Of a stretch of DNA of 64,000 nucleotides, positions 35,888 to 44,191 are shown piece after piece. The translations under genes and the position numbers were made by a program. Below the pieces are notes generated by a model that was not told the origin of the DNA, made no database searches, and saw only the letters and a list, made by a program, of their open reading frames with translations. This DNA is from Gemmiger gallinarum (GTDB lineage Bacteria; Bacillota; Clostridia; Oscillospirales; Ruminococcaceae): positions 434,001-498,000 of the forward strand of contig NZ_JADCKC010000003.1 in the NCBI RefSeq assembly GCF_014982805.1, read 5' to 3'. The first letter of the stretch is position 1. Each line of letters begins with the position of its first letter.

Positions 35888-37504
35888 ATGAAAGACCTTA
35901 CCAAACGTGCTGCTGCTCTGCTGGGCGCAGCCTCCCTGACCTTCAGCCTTGCGGCCTGCAGCACGCCCGCAAGCGAGGCTCCCGCCAGCAACAGCACTTC
36001 CACTGTCGCCCCCGCCGCTCCCACTGCCGAAACCGCTTCCACCGGCACTCCCAAGTACATTTTCCTGTTCATCGGCGACGGCATGAGCTATCCCCAGATT
36101 CAGAGCACCAACTACTATCTGTCCGCCCTGGAAAACGGCACCAGCATGGGCGGCGACGGCGCCGTCCTGCAGCATGAGGATGCCCTGAGCTTCCTGGATT
36201 TCCCTGTGGTGGGCAGCGCCCAGACCTATGACAGCACCTCCTTCTGCCCCGACTCCGCCTCCACCGCCACCTCCATCTCCACCGGTCACAAGACCTACAG
36301 CGGCACCATCAACATGGACGAGACCGGCACCGTCGCCTACGAGACCATCAGCGAAAAGCTGAAGGACCAGCTGGGCTACAAGATCGGCGTCATCTCCAGC
36401 GTCAACATCAACCACGCCACCCCCGCGGCCTTCTACTGCCATCAGGTCAGCCGCAACAACTACTATGACATCGGTCTGGAAATGATCGACAGCGGCTTCG
36501 ATTACTTCGCAGGCGGCGCCCTGCTCCAGCCTACCGGCAAGGACGAGGACCAGACCGACCTGTACACCCTGGCCCAGCAGGCCGGCTACACCGTGGTCAA
36601 GACCCAGGCGGAGGCCGAGGCCGTCACCGCCGACACCGGCAAGGCCATCCTCATTGACGAGCACCTGGCCGACGGCGATGCCATGGCCTACGAGGTCGAC
36701 CGCACCGACGACATGTGGAGCCTGGCCGACTACGTGGAGAAAGGCATTGAATGCCTGGACAACGACACCGGCTTCTTCATGATGGTGGAGGGCGGCAAGA
36801 TCGACTGGGCCTGCCACGCCAACGACGCCGCTTCCACCCTGCACGACACCCAGGCCCTGTCCGATGCTGTCCAGAAGGCCATTGACTTCTACAACGAGCA
36901 TCCCGACGAGACGCTGATCCTGGTCACCGGCGACCACGAGACCGGCGGCATGACCATCGGCTACGCGGGCACCAACTACGACACCTTCCTGCAGAATCTG
37001 GCCAACCAGAAGATCAGCTACGCCAAGTTCGACAGCGATTACGTGGCCTCCTACAAGGAGAACAACACCAGCTTTGACGAGGTTCTGGACGACGTGGCCG
37101 ACCTGTTCGGCCTGGTGACCGAGGAAGCCTCCGGCCAGCAGGGCGAGAGCGGCGTCACCGTGGACAACGCCGACAGCCATCCCACCGGCGTCACCTCCGG
37201 CAGCCTGGTCATGACCGACTACGAGCTGGGCCTGCTTAAGGATGCCTACGACCTGACCATGACCAAGACCGACGACACCGAGCTGACCCAGGCCGAGTAC
37301 GTTCTGTACGGCAGCTATGAGCCCCTGAGCGTCACCATCACCCACATTCTCAACAACAAGTCGGGCATCGACTTCACCAGCTACAGCCACACCGGCCTGC
37401 CCGTCGCCGTCTTTGCCATGGGCGAGGGCCAGGACCTGTTTGCCGGCTACTACGACAACACCAACATCTACAACAATCTGGCCCAGCTGACCGGCGTGGC
37501 CTGA
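35888..37504 (+). CDS. Alkaline phosphatase, lipoprotein
   Basis: A 538-residue PhoA-superfamily phosphomonoesterase. The signal peptide ends in lipobox SLAAC, so it is tethered outside the membrane after a Ser/Thr/Pro-rich linker. The metal-site Asp (FLFIGDGMS), nucleophile Ser in PDSASTATSISTG, EGGKIDWACHAND and TGDHETGGM are all present. An insertion after about residue 370 is acidic. It releases phosphate from external organic phosphates. AGGAGAG precedes the ATG, and a terminator follows. Confidence 0.93.
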   Translation: MKDLTKRAAALLGAASLTFSLAACSTPASEAPASNSTSTVAPAAPTAETASTGTPKYIFLFIGDGMSYPQIQSTNYYLSALENGTSMGGDGAVLQHEDALSFLDFPVVGSAQTYDSTSFCPDSASTATSISTGHKTYSGTINMDETGTVAYETISEKLKDQLGYKIGVISSVNINHATPAAFYCHQVSRNNYYDIGLEMIDSGFDYFAGGALLQPTGKDEDQTDLYTLAQQAGYTVVKTQAEAEAVTADTGKAILIDEHLADGDAMAYEVDRTDDMWSLADYVEKGIECLDNDTGFFMMVEGGKIDWACHANDAASTLHDTQALSDAVQKAIDFYNEHPDETLILVTGDHETGGMTIGYAGTNYDTFLQNLANQKISYAKFDSDYVASYKENNTSFDEVLDDVADLFGLVTEEASGQQGESGVTVDNADSHPTGVTSGSLVMTDYELGLLKDAYDLTMTKTDDTELTQAEYVLYGSYEPLSVTITHILNNKSGIDFTSYSHTGLPVAVFAMGEGQDLFAGYYDNTNIYNNLAQLTGVA

Positions 37505-37549
37505 TGGTTTGCGCAGGGCTCCTTTGAGCCTGCACGGTTTCTTCTGCCC

Positions 37550-37590
37550 GTCTCCGCTTCGGCGTTCCTTCCGCCCGGCGGAGACCTTTT
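37550..37590 (+). terminator. Terminator after the alkaline phosphatase gene
   Basis: GTCTCCGC (37550-37557) and GCGGAGAC (37578-37585) form a stem followed by CTTTTATTG. Confidence 0.65.
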
Positions 37591-37659
37591 ATTGTTCTTA
37601 TTGTTCCGCCGCGGCCGGCAGCCGCCATCGCCATTGAATAAGGAGAGTACATACAACCT

Positions 37660-38904
37660 ATGCGTGCAAAAATCCTGGGCTTTTTCAAACGGATCTGGGG
37701 CGAGCAGCCCTCCGCCTGGCGGGTGCTGGTGCCCGGCCTGATCCTGACCGTGATTCTGATGCTCCTCCCCACCGGCTACGAGGGTGCGCAGATCTATCAG
37801 GGCACCGACAAGGTCCGCGCCACCGTGCTGGAAACCGACAACAGCACCATCATCAGCACCGGCCTGATCCAGAACGGCGAGCAGCGCTGCACCCTGCGCA
37901 TTGAGGAAGGCCGGTTTGCCGGCCAGACAGCCCAGGCCGTCAACCTGCTCACCGGCAGCCTGGAACAGGACAAGATCTTTGCCCCCGGGGACAGCGCCCT
38001 GGTGGTGGTCAGCCATGCCGACGGCGCCATCACCTCGGTCACCATGATCGACCACTACCGCATCAGCTGGGAGCTTCTGCTGGCTGCCGTCTTTACCCTG
38101 TTCCTCATCCTCTTCGCCGGACCCGGCGGCCTGCGGGCCATCCTCTCCTTCGTCATTACGGTGCTGGCCATCTGGAAGATCATGGTCCCCGCCACCCTGC
38201 GCGGCGCCAATCCCATTCTGGTGGGCCTGCTGCTGGTGGCCCTGCTCACCGTGGTCATCATCGTCTTTGTCTACGGCTTTGACCGCCGCAGTCTCACCGC
38301 CATTCTGGGCAGCATGCTGGGCGTCTGCACCGCCTGCGTGCTGGGTGTCGCCTTCACCAGCGTGCTGCACATCCACGGCGCCGTCATGGCCAACAGCGAG
38401 TCGCTGCTCTACGCGGGATACCAGGACCTCAACCTCACCCGCATCTTTATGGCCAGCATCTTCATCGGGGCCTCCGGCGCCATGATGGACCTGTCGGTGG
38501 ACATCACCAGCGGCATCTGCGAGGTAGTGCGCAAAAAGCCCGGCGTCCGTCCCTGGGAGGCGGTAGGCAGCGGCATCCGCATTGGTCAGGCCGCCATGGG
38601 CACCATGACCACCACCCTGCTGCTGGCCTACTCCGGTGGATACCTGGCCCAGCTCATGGTCTTTATGGCCCAGGGCACACCGCTGGTCAACATCTTCAAC
38701 TACAAGTATGTGGCCAGTGAGCTGCTCCAGACGCTGGTGGGCAGCTTTGCCCTTGTCACCGTGGCCCCCTTCACGGCTGTGGTAGGCGGCTTCCTGCTGA
38801 CCCGCCGGGGCGCTGTGCCCGCAGACGCGGGCGCGGCAGCCCGCCCCGAGGATGCCGCCGCGCCGCAGTCCTCCGACGACCCAGCCGCTTCCGCCTCCGT
38901 CTGA
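37660..38904 (+). CDS. YibE/F-family membrane protein
   Basis: A 414-residue polytopic protein with about eight membrane helices. An N-terminal helix is followed by an extracytoplasmic beta domain (about 45-125), then the YibE/F core with SVDITSGICEVVRKKP and IGQAAMGTMTTTLLLAYSGG. The family occurs widely in Firmicutes and has no firm function. A Pro/Ala-rich tail ends the chain. TAAGGAGAG stands before the ATG at 37660. Confidence 0.88.
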   Translation: MRAKILGFFKRIWGEQPSAWRVLVPGLILTVILMLLPTGYEGAQIYQGTDKVRATVLETDNSTIISTGLIQNGEQRCTLRIEEGRFAGQTAQAVNLLTGSLEQDKIFAPGDSALVVVSHADGAITSVTMIDHYRISWELLLAAVFTLFLILFAGPGGLRAILSFVITVLAIWKIMVPATLRGANPILVGLLLVALLTVVIIVFVYGFDRRSLTAILGSMLGVCTACVLGVAFTSVLHIHGAVMANSESLLYAGYQDLNLTRIFMASIFIGASGAMMDLSVDITSGICEVVRKKPGVRPWEAVGSGIRIGQAAMGTMTTTLLLAYSGGYLAQLMVFMAQGTPLVNIFNYKYVASELLQTLVGSFALVTVAPFTAVVGGFLLTRRGAVPADAGAAARPEDAAAPQSSDDPAASASV

Positions 38905-38935
38905 CGGTGTTCTGCCGGTTTCGGACAAATCATAC

Positions 38936-38985
38936 AAAAACGCCCTGCCGGGCTGCAGCAGTCTGCTGTCCGGCAGGGCGTTTTT
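38936..38985. terminator. Bidirectional terminator
   Basis: AAAAACGCCCTGCCGG (38936-38951) pairs with CCGGCAGGGCGTTTTT (38970-38985). It serves the convergent yibE/F-like gene and the minus-strand small-gene module. Confidence 0.85.
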
Positions 38986-39011
38986 GACGGTTTCTCCCGG
39001 TGGCGGCCGGG

Positions 39012-39455
39012 TCAGGAGGCCGGAGGCAGCTCAGTCACCGCCCGCAGCACCGCCTTGCGGTGGAGCCGCCGCACCCAGCGGTATTCCAGGTGCATCTGCT
39101 CCGAGATCTCGGTGAGGGTCTGCCCCAGCAGATACCGGCGGCGCAGAAGTTCCCGCTGGGTGGGATCGAACACGGTGGAGATGGACCACTGCACCTCCGA
39201 CCGGATGCGATGGGTGTCTGCGGCAGCCGCCGCACACCGGGTCTCCGCCCGCATCAGACGCTCCGCCGCCCGGCCGGTCCGGTCACTGTGTCCCGAAGCC
39301 CGGGGCATTCCGTCCACCGCCGGGGCATGGCAGAGCACCATCCCCCTGGCCTGCTCCAGATCCATGGCCAGCAGCTGCTGGCGCCGCAGCGCCTTGCGGT
39401 AACGGCTCAGCCACTGAATCTTTTCCTCCGTCTGTTCTCTCTGTGTTCTGTCCAT
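39012..39455 (-). CDS. Phage-like sigma/ArpU-type helix-turn-helix protein
   Basis: A 147-residue basic, helical protein. The C-terminal part reads FDPTQRELLRRRYLLGQTL.TEISEQMHLEYRWVRRLHRKAV, a sigma-region-4-like helix-turn-helix as in phage late-gene activators (DUF1492/ArpU/RinA type). The ATG at 39455 follows AGGAGGG. It is the last of three small minus-strand genes behind the promoter at 40235-40263. The family assignment is from pattern only. Confidence 0.5.
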   Translation of the reverse strand: MDRTQREQTEEKIQWLSRYRKALRRQQLLAMDLEQARGMVLCHAPAVDGMPRASGHSDRTGRAAERLMRAETRCAAAAADTHRIRSEVQWSISTVFDPTQRELLRRRYLLGQTLTEISEQMHLEYRWVRRLHRKAVLRAVTELPPAS

Positions 39456-39575
39456 GGCAGCCCTCCTGCTCCTCTTTTTCCTCGTCCAGCACCTGCGCAA
39501 AACAGCGTGGCCAAAGGCAATAACCGGTTCCCTCGCACCGCCACCGACAGCGCGAACATCTCTCACTCCCTGCCC

Positions 39576-39809
39576 TCATGTGCGCCCCTCCTGTCGGGAT
39601 GCTCCGCCCTGCACCGCCAGGGGTTCTTCCCATATTTCCAGCGTCAGGGTCAGCCGCCCGGCCAGGCAGAGGTCTCCCTCCCGGCCGCCGCAGCTCTCCC
39701 GCAGCGCCTCCGCCAGAAGCGGCTGCAGCTCCCGGCCGCCGATCTCAAAGGTCCCGTACCGGTCGGCACGTACACACCCCGCTCCCCTCATCCGTATCCG
39801 CTTGTGCAT
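39576..39809 (-). CDS. Small hypothetical protein of the phage-like module
   Basis: A 77-residue frame starting MHKRIRMRG with GGGAGGG eight bases before the ATG. The sequence (YGTFEIGGRELQPLLAEALRES, LAGRLTLTLEIWEEP) looks like a folded alpha/beta protein. I do not recognise a family. It overlaps the 3' end of the upstream small gene in another frame. Confidence 0.4.
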   Translation of the reverse strand: MHKRIRMRGAGCVRADRYGTFEIGGRELQPLLAEALRESCGGREGDLCLAGRLTLTLEIWEEPLAVQGGASRQEGRT

Positions 39810-40019
39810 TGCAGTGTCCCTCCCAAAAACTCTCGATTTCCTCGCCGTACAGGGCCGCAAAAGCCCGCCGAGCTCCCGCATCCCGCAAAATTTCCTCCAA
39901 AGTCTCGGCCGGGTCGGGCCGGTTTCGCCCCCGGCTGTACCATCGCACTCCCTTGTCTCTTTCCAGGGCAGCAGCCCTCCCTTCCCGCCTTTTCCAGCGG
40001 TTGTGCCAATCAGTCCCAT
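39745..40019 (-). CDS. Small hypothetical protein, possibly frameshifted near its start
   Basis: The frame ending at 39745 reads naturally (RPDPAETLEEILRDAGARRA, FAALYGEEIESFWEGH) and stays open upstream as TDWHNRWKRREGRAAALERDK. The only ribosome site with an ATG (AGGAGAGG, ATG 40019) opens the neighbouring frame. One extra base after ATGGG would join them. Either the gene has lost a base or it starts at a GTG near 39948. Function unknown. Confidence 0.35.
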
Positions 40020-40163
40020 TTATCGTCCTCTCCTGAAGATATAATAAGGATTACAGCTTTCCTTTTGCCGGATGGCGCCCGCGGCGGTGCACTCGTCCGC
40101 TGTGCTGTCCGGCTCCCCCGCGGCAGTTTTTTCATAAAATTTGCCGCAGGGACGGGTTTTGTC

Positions 40164-40192
40164 TTGACTTTTACGCATTTACGTAATATAGT
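40164..40192 (+). promoter_or_regulatory. Promoter of the XRE repressor with an operator in its spacer
   Basis: TTGACT (40164-40169), 17 bases, TATAGT (40187-40192). The spacer holds ACGCATTTACGT, and a related ACGCGATCACGT follows at about 40213, both of the form ACGC-n4-ACGT. These are likely operators for autoregulation. Confidence 0.6.
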
Positions 40193-40234
40193 AAACGCAA
40201 GACCTGTAAATTACGCGATCACGTTACGATGTTC

Positions 40235-40263
40235 AGTATAATATGTCTTTGCGTATTTTTCAA
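40235..40263 (-). promoter_or_regulatory. Divergent promoter of the small-gene module
   Basis: Minus-strand TTGAAA (40258-40263), 17 bases, TATACT (40235-40240). It faces the XRE promoter across the shared operator-like repeats, the usual layout of a phage-type repressor switch. Confidence 0.6.
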
Positions 40264-40323
40264 TAACAAATTTCGCTTTCGTGTAATTTCAGCAAATCCC
40301 ACAGGGAAAGGGTGTTTTTTGTT

Positions 40324-40656
40324 GTGAACCTTTATCAGCGCATCGAGGCCCTGTGCAACGCCCGGGGCATCACCATCACCGACCTATGCCGTGAGAGCGG
40401 AGTCAGCCGCAGTTCGCTGTCCGACCTGAAGACGGGACGCAAACAGTCGCTGGCAGCGCAGTCGCTGGCAAAGATTGCGGGGTATTTTGGGGTCAGCGTG
40501 GACAGTCTGCTGGGCTGCGAAAGCTCGGATGAGATGGGCTTTGACGATTTCACCTATGCGCTCTTCCACGAGACAAAGGAGCTGACCCAGGAGAATAAGG
40601 AGAAGCTGCTGGAGATGGCACGGTTTTTCCGGGATCAGCAGCAGAAAGGGAAATAA
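40324..40656 (+). CDS. XRE-family repressor
   Basis: A 110-residue cI-like regulator. The helix-turn-helix lies at residues 4-60 (IEALCNARGITITDLCRESG, SSLSDLKTGRK). A short helical tail rich in Glu/Lys follows. GTG 40324 is taken as start (AGGGAAAGGG upstream); the GTG at 40312 overlaps the ribosome site. It is followed four bases later by an ImmA/IrrE peptidase gene, which in related elements cleaves the repressor to induce the element. Confidence 0.85.
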   Translation: MNLYQRIEALCNARGITITDLCRESGVSRSSLSDLKTGRKQSLAAQSLAKIAGYFGVSVDSLLGCESSDEMGFDDFTYALFHETKELTQENKEKLLEMARFFRDQQQKGK

Positions 40657-40660
40657 GGGT

Positions 40661-41101
40661 ATGCAGCTTTGCGAGGTATATGACGACGCCCGGCGTGCGG
40701 GCGCCAGGATCTATGCCTATGACATCGGGTTTGCCGACGCCGTCACCGTGGAGGTGAACGGCGCCTACGGTATATTTGTGGATTTCTCCCGGGGGAAGGA
40801 CTGGCGGCGGCTGAGCTGGCAGCTGGCCCACGAGATCGGTCACTGTGCCACCGGGTGCACACACAAGGTTTCCAGCCGCCACGATCTGATTGCCCGGCAC
40901 GAGTACAAGGCCGACCGCTGGGCGATCACCCGCTACCTGAGCGTGGAAGCCCTGCGTCGGGCCATGGCCGCCGGCTACACCGAACCCTGGCAGCTGGCGG
41001 AATACTTTGACCTGCCGCAGAAAGCCGTGGAGCAGGCGCTGTATTACTGGACCCAGTGCCGGGGTGTCGACTTCAACACCGGCAGAAGCCGGGACCTGTA
41101 A
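40661..41101 (+). CDS. ImmA/IrrE-type metallopeptidase
   Basis: A 146-residue protein with the zinc motif HEIGHC in LAHEIGHCATG (about 64-74) and a later EYKADRWA, where the Glu or Asp completes the zinc site. ImmA of ICEBs1 cleaves its paired repressor. Here it follows the XRE gene in the same operon, so an anti-repressor role is likely. The C-terminal helices are normal for the family. Confidence 0.85.
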   Translation: MQLCEVYDDARRAGARIYAYDIGFADAVTVEVNGAYGIFVDFSRGKDWRRLSWQLAHEIGHCATGCTHKVSSRHDLIARHEYKADRWAITRYLSVEALRRAMAAGYTEPWQLAEYFDLPQKAVEQALYYWTQCRGVDFNTGRSRDL

Positions 41102-41190
41102 GAGAAAATGTGAAATTCAATGGTTGGCAAGCCGGCGCAAACCTGATATAATAAAGAGTAGCTTTGGCGAAACTCCGGTTTTGCCCATGC

Positions 41191-41231
41191 GGGCCATTAG
41201 CTCAGTTGGTCAGAGCTGGCGGCTCATAACC
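41191..41231 (+). pseudogene. 5' fragment of a tRNA(CAU) gene, cut in the anticodon loop
   Basis: The first 41 bases of a tRNA are present: acceptor strand GGGCCAT, D-arm TAGCTCAGTTGGTCAGAGC, anticodon 5' strand and loop CTCATAA. They then end in unrelated AT-rich DNA. The 3' half needed to pair is missing. This looks like the left junction of an integrated element. Confidence 0.75.
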
Positions 41232-41407
41232 TGTTAGTTTAACCAAAATTTTCTTCCAAAACAACGATTTAACGTCATTTATTTTCACTGTTACTTCTAA
41301 AAATGCCGTTTTGGCTACGGATTGGCTACGAGATGGTGTTTTAGGAGTTCTTCAATATAGTTATGTGGGCCAGTAGCTCAGCTGGTCAGAGCTGTCGGCT
41401 CATAACC
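41220..41407 (+). repeat. 12-bp direct repeat, possible att core
   Basis: CGGCTCATAACC occurs at 41220-41231 in the truncated tRNA and at 41396-41407 in the intact tRNA. It is the anticodon stem-loop segment. The two tRNAs differ at several positions outside it. Confidence 0.5.
41311..41330 (+). repeat. Tandem 9-bp repeat, possible integrase arm site
   Basis: TTGGCTACG occurs at 41311-41319 and again at 41322-41330, one helical turn apart, inside the AT-rich 135 bases between the two tRNA sequences. Tyrosine recombinases of the lambda type bind such arm repeats. Confidence 0.4.
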
Positions 41408-41443
41408 GATTGGTCGCGGGTTCAATCCCTGCCTGGCCCACCA
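41367..41443 (+). tRNA. tRNA(CAU), probably elongator tRNA-Met
   Basis: A complete 77-base cloverleaf with encoded CCA. Acceptor GGGCCAG/CTGGCCC, D-arm, anticodon loop CTCATAA (anticodon CAT) on a GTCGG/CCGAT stem, and T-arm GCGGG-TTCAATC-CCTGC. The G1-C72 pair excludes initiator tRNA. tRNA-Ile2 with lysidine-modified CAU cannot be excluded. Confidence 0.9.
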
Positions 41444-41445
41444 AA

Positions 41446-41492
41446 AAGAACGTGCCTACGTCAATTTTTAATGACAGGGCACGTTCTTTCTT
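41446..41492. terminator. Hairpin between tRNA and integrase gene
   Basis: AAAGAACGTGCC (41446-41457) and GGCACGTTCTTT (41478-41489) form a long stem with T-rich flanks on both strands. It separates the convergent tRNA and integrase transcripts. Confidence 0.7.
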
Positions 41493-42976
41493 TAGGTTCC
41501 GTACAGTTCACGGCTCAACTGATTACGGATGGATTCTTGCCGCTTTTTGTACTGCTGGGTGTAGATCATCAGGGTTGTACTGGGCTGGGCATGGCCTGCT
41601 TCTGCTGCCACCGTAGCGACACCAATATCAGGATTTGACATCAGGATGCTGACAAAGGTATGCCGGAACATATGCGGATGAAGGTGGCGGATACCGGCCT
41701 TGTCGCCGATTCTTTTGACGATGGAGGCATAGCTGTCCGGGCTTAGCGGCCAACCATGATCGTCGGAGATCACGAAATTGTTTCCTGCCAGCGCCCTGAG
41801 CGAATCTGGGTACTTGCACCGCTTTTTTTCGATGGAGGTTTGCCAGCTGGCTCCCATCAGCTTTCTCTGGCATTTCCAGAAATCATAGTATTTCTTCATG
41901 GCTTCCATGAATTCGGGTGCCACATCAATGTACCGGTCATTGGATTCTTTGGTGGTCGTCAGCTGATAGCCATATGTATCAAAGACCAAAAGCGATTTGT
42001 AAACATGGACCGTACATTGTTTGAAATCCAGGTCCTCCCATGTCAGGCCAGCCAGTTCTCCGCGCCGCATACCGGTATTGAGGAGAGCCAAAACGATAGC
42101 CTGCTCTGTCATATTGCAATTCGGGAGGTAATTCAGCAGCGTTTTGACCTCGTCCTCATGAAGGCAGTCCACGAAGCGGGGACGCGATCTTTTTTCAGGA
42201 AGGGCGAAAGCTGGCTGAACGGTGCCGTAATGGTCAGAAGCAAACTGTAAAACCTGTCGTGCAAAAAGAGCATATTCCCGCAGTGTTTTCCCTGCCAATG
42301 CTGTTTCTGTCGATTCAAACCGAAACGCCTGATCGACACCGACACCGAGCGCTTTGGAAATTTCCTCAGCCGAATGGCGTGTCACGTTTTTGCCCCGGAA
42401 AGCCTCTGCCATGGTATAGGCAGTCACATCACAATCAACTGTGAGTTTATTAAAAGACTTCCTCTTGAAAGCCTTTGCTTCGGGGCGCAGAAATGCTTTC
42501 TCTTGAACTTTCGTTCCATCTTCTTCGATCTCGTCAATCAGCTTTTTGTAGTCAACCTTTGTGATTTGAGAAACAGGCTTTTCAGCAAACCACGGAGCAA
42601 CACTGACAATCCGTTTAAGATAGTTTTCCTTGTTCCGGGTGGTATTCGCCTTGTTTTTGCGGCTGTCAAAATTACCGCGAAGGCGAGCCGAAGGGGCCAG
42701 GCGAGCCTTGGTGTCCGAGATGTATTCCTCTGCTACCTCTGCAAAGCTCTTGTTTGCGTCACTGTCTTCCTGATCCACCTTTTCCTGTTCGCTTTTTTCA
42801 AATTCAACGGCGGCGGCCATAGCGGCAGCAGTGCGTGATTTCAATGTGCGTAGTTTCTGGGGATCAAAATCGAAGCGCGAATAGCGACGTTCCAGATTCC
42901 CGTTCACCATTACATTGGCGGTGATTTTGAAATACTTGGGTTTGTTCTGCGGGGTCATCAATTTTACGGATGCCAT
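41492..42976 (-). CDS. Tyrosine site-specific integrase of the ICE
   Basis: A 494-residue phage/Tn916-type integrase. After an N-terminal and a SAM-like core-binding domain (about 75-230), the catalytic domain has Arg in NTGMRRGELAGL (about 305), HMFRHTFVS (about 437), the second His in AEAGHAQPS and nucleophile Tyr in TTLMIYTQQ (about 471). It should catalyse excision and integration at the adjacent tRNA. The ATG at 42976 has no ribosome site, and the preceding bases are the coding end of a truncated CD1108-type gene, so the original start or promoter may have been lost by deletion. Confidence 0.9.
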   Translation of the reverse strand: MASVKLMTPQNKPKYFKITANVMVNGNLERRYSRFDFDPQKLRTLKSRTAAAMAAAVEFEKSEQEKVDQEDSDANKSFAEVAEEYISDTKARLAPSARLRGNFDSRKNKANTTRNKENYLKRIVSVAPWFAEKPVSQITKVDYKKLIDEIEEDGTKVQEKAFLRPEAKAFKRKSFNKLTVDCDVTAYTMAEAFRGKNVTRHSAEEISKALGVGVDQAFRFESTETALAGKTLREYALFARQVLQFASDHYGTVQPAFALPEKRSRPRFVDCLHEDEVKTLLNYLPNCNMTEQAIVLALLNTGMRRGELAGLTWEDLDFKQCTVHVYKSLLVFDTYGYQLTTTKESNDRYIDVAPEFMEAMKKYYDFWKCQRKLMGASWQTSIEKKRCKYPDSLRALAGNNFVISDDHGWPLSPDSYASIVKRIGDKAGIRHLHPHMFRHTFVSILMSNPDIGVATVAAEAGHAQPSTTLMIYTQQYKKRQESIRNQLSRELYGT

Positions 42977-44189
42977 CTGTAAAAGACAAGTTATGGGCTA
43001 AATCATCCACTGGCACACTAGTAACAGAAATATGCAAAATATACTCTGTCTGAGTTTCGGTATCTTCACTTTCCTCAGATCCATCCCCGCTGTCTGCGGG
43101 AACTTCCACTTCCTCCACCTCGCTTTCGATGCGGTGCATCATCCAGAAGGTGCCGATAAGCAAGTCAGCCTTTTCGCGGTCAATGACAATGACATCATCG
43201 TCCCCGTTCAGGTTCTGGTTGACCGCAAAGACAGCCAGCACCTCCGGCCAGTAGCTGGCCCAGGTGTGGCCGTCCTCGTATTCATAATGAAATTCCACGT
43301 TGCTGCACTCCGGGTGGTTCGCCACCAGATCACTGATGGTTTCACCAAATTCGGTGTTGGCTTCCAGCACAATCTCTTCGATGGGAATGCTGTTGGGATC
43401 GCCGCTTTCATCGGCAAAAAGGATGCCCATCGGGCTACCCAAAATAGCGGCAGCTGCACCGATCACCAGTGCGAGTATCAAAACCACGCCACCGGCTCCA
43501 ACCAGATATATCAAGGCATTCACAACGGCGCTGGCTGCATGGGCCAGCAGTTGTTTCAGCTTCCCCAGTAGATAGTTGGCCAATCGTTGTAGCTGTTCTC
43601 TCACCGGTTTGCTGGAAGTGCGGGGCAGCTTGGGTGTGGGCATCGAGTGGGTTGCCGCACGGCGTGCTTCTGTTTCAGCCAGTTTTTTTCGTACCGACTT
43701 GACCAGAATCACCCGTTTGCGCAGAACCTGCTTGCGGTCTGGCAAGGACGGTTTACCCTTTGGAACCGGATTCGGTACCTTTTGCGATGCCTTTACTTTG
43801 ATAGCTTGCTGCTGGATTGCTTTACGACGAAACCGCGTTTTTCTTGTAGCCTGTGTTTCCGTTGGAACAGCGGTGTTGTGGGGTGGCGTCGGTGAAGATG
43901 TTTCGCCGGTGGATGCTTTAGCGGCCTGCCGTTTCAGCAAAAGCCTTCGATACATTTTGTACGGTACTTTGGTGGATTGGAAAGTAAAATCCGCCGCATC
44001 TCCGACTGTCTCTTTTGCTTTATCTTCGACCTTTTGCTGTGCATAGTTATCGGAAGGTCCTTCCCCAGTCGCACCGTCCCTTATTTCTTGACCGGCTTGT
44101 TTGGCGTGGGCCTGTGCCTGATAAGCCGTGCGCAGCGCCGTTTTCTTAGCCAGATTTTTTACTGGGTTCAGTTTCTTCTCTTTTCGCAC
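42864..44189 (-). pseudogene. CD1108-type ICE membrane protein, C-terminal catalytic part missing
   Basis: A basic N-terminal region (about 1-200) is followed by one strong membrane segment (about 215-245, ALIYLVGAGGVVLILALVIGAA) and an extracytoplasmic domain ending near ...HNLSFTDG. Family members continue with a cell-wall hydrolase part, often NlpC/P60 or lysozyme-like. Here the homologous reading ends at about 42975 and the rest of the frame (42864-42974) is only the integrase gene read in another frame. The GTG at 44189 follows AAGGAG, three bases after the DUF3846 stop. The family name is from memory of ICE gene order. Confidence 0.65.
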
Positions 44190-44191
44190 TG

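Noticed and set aside
42864-42974. Last 37 codons of the CD1108-type reading frame
   Set aside because: They are the integrase gene read in another frame and do not continue the family sequence.
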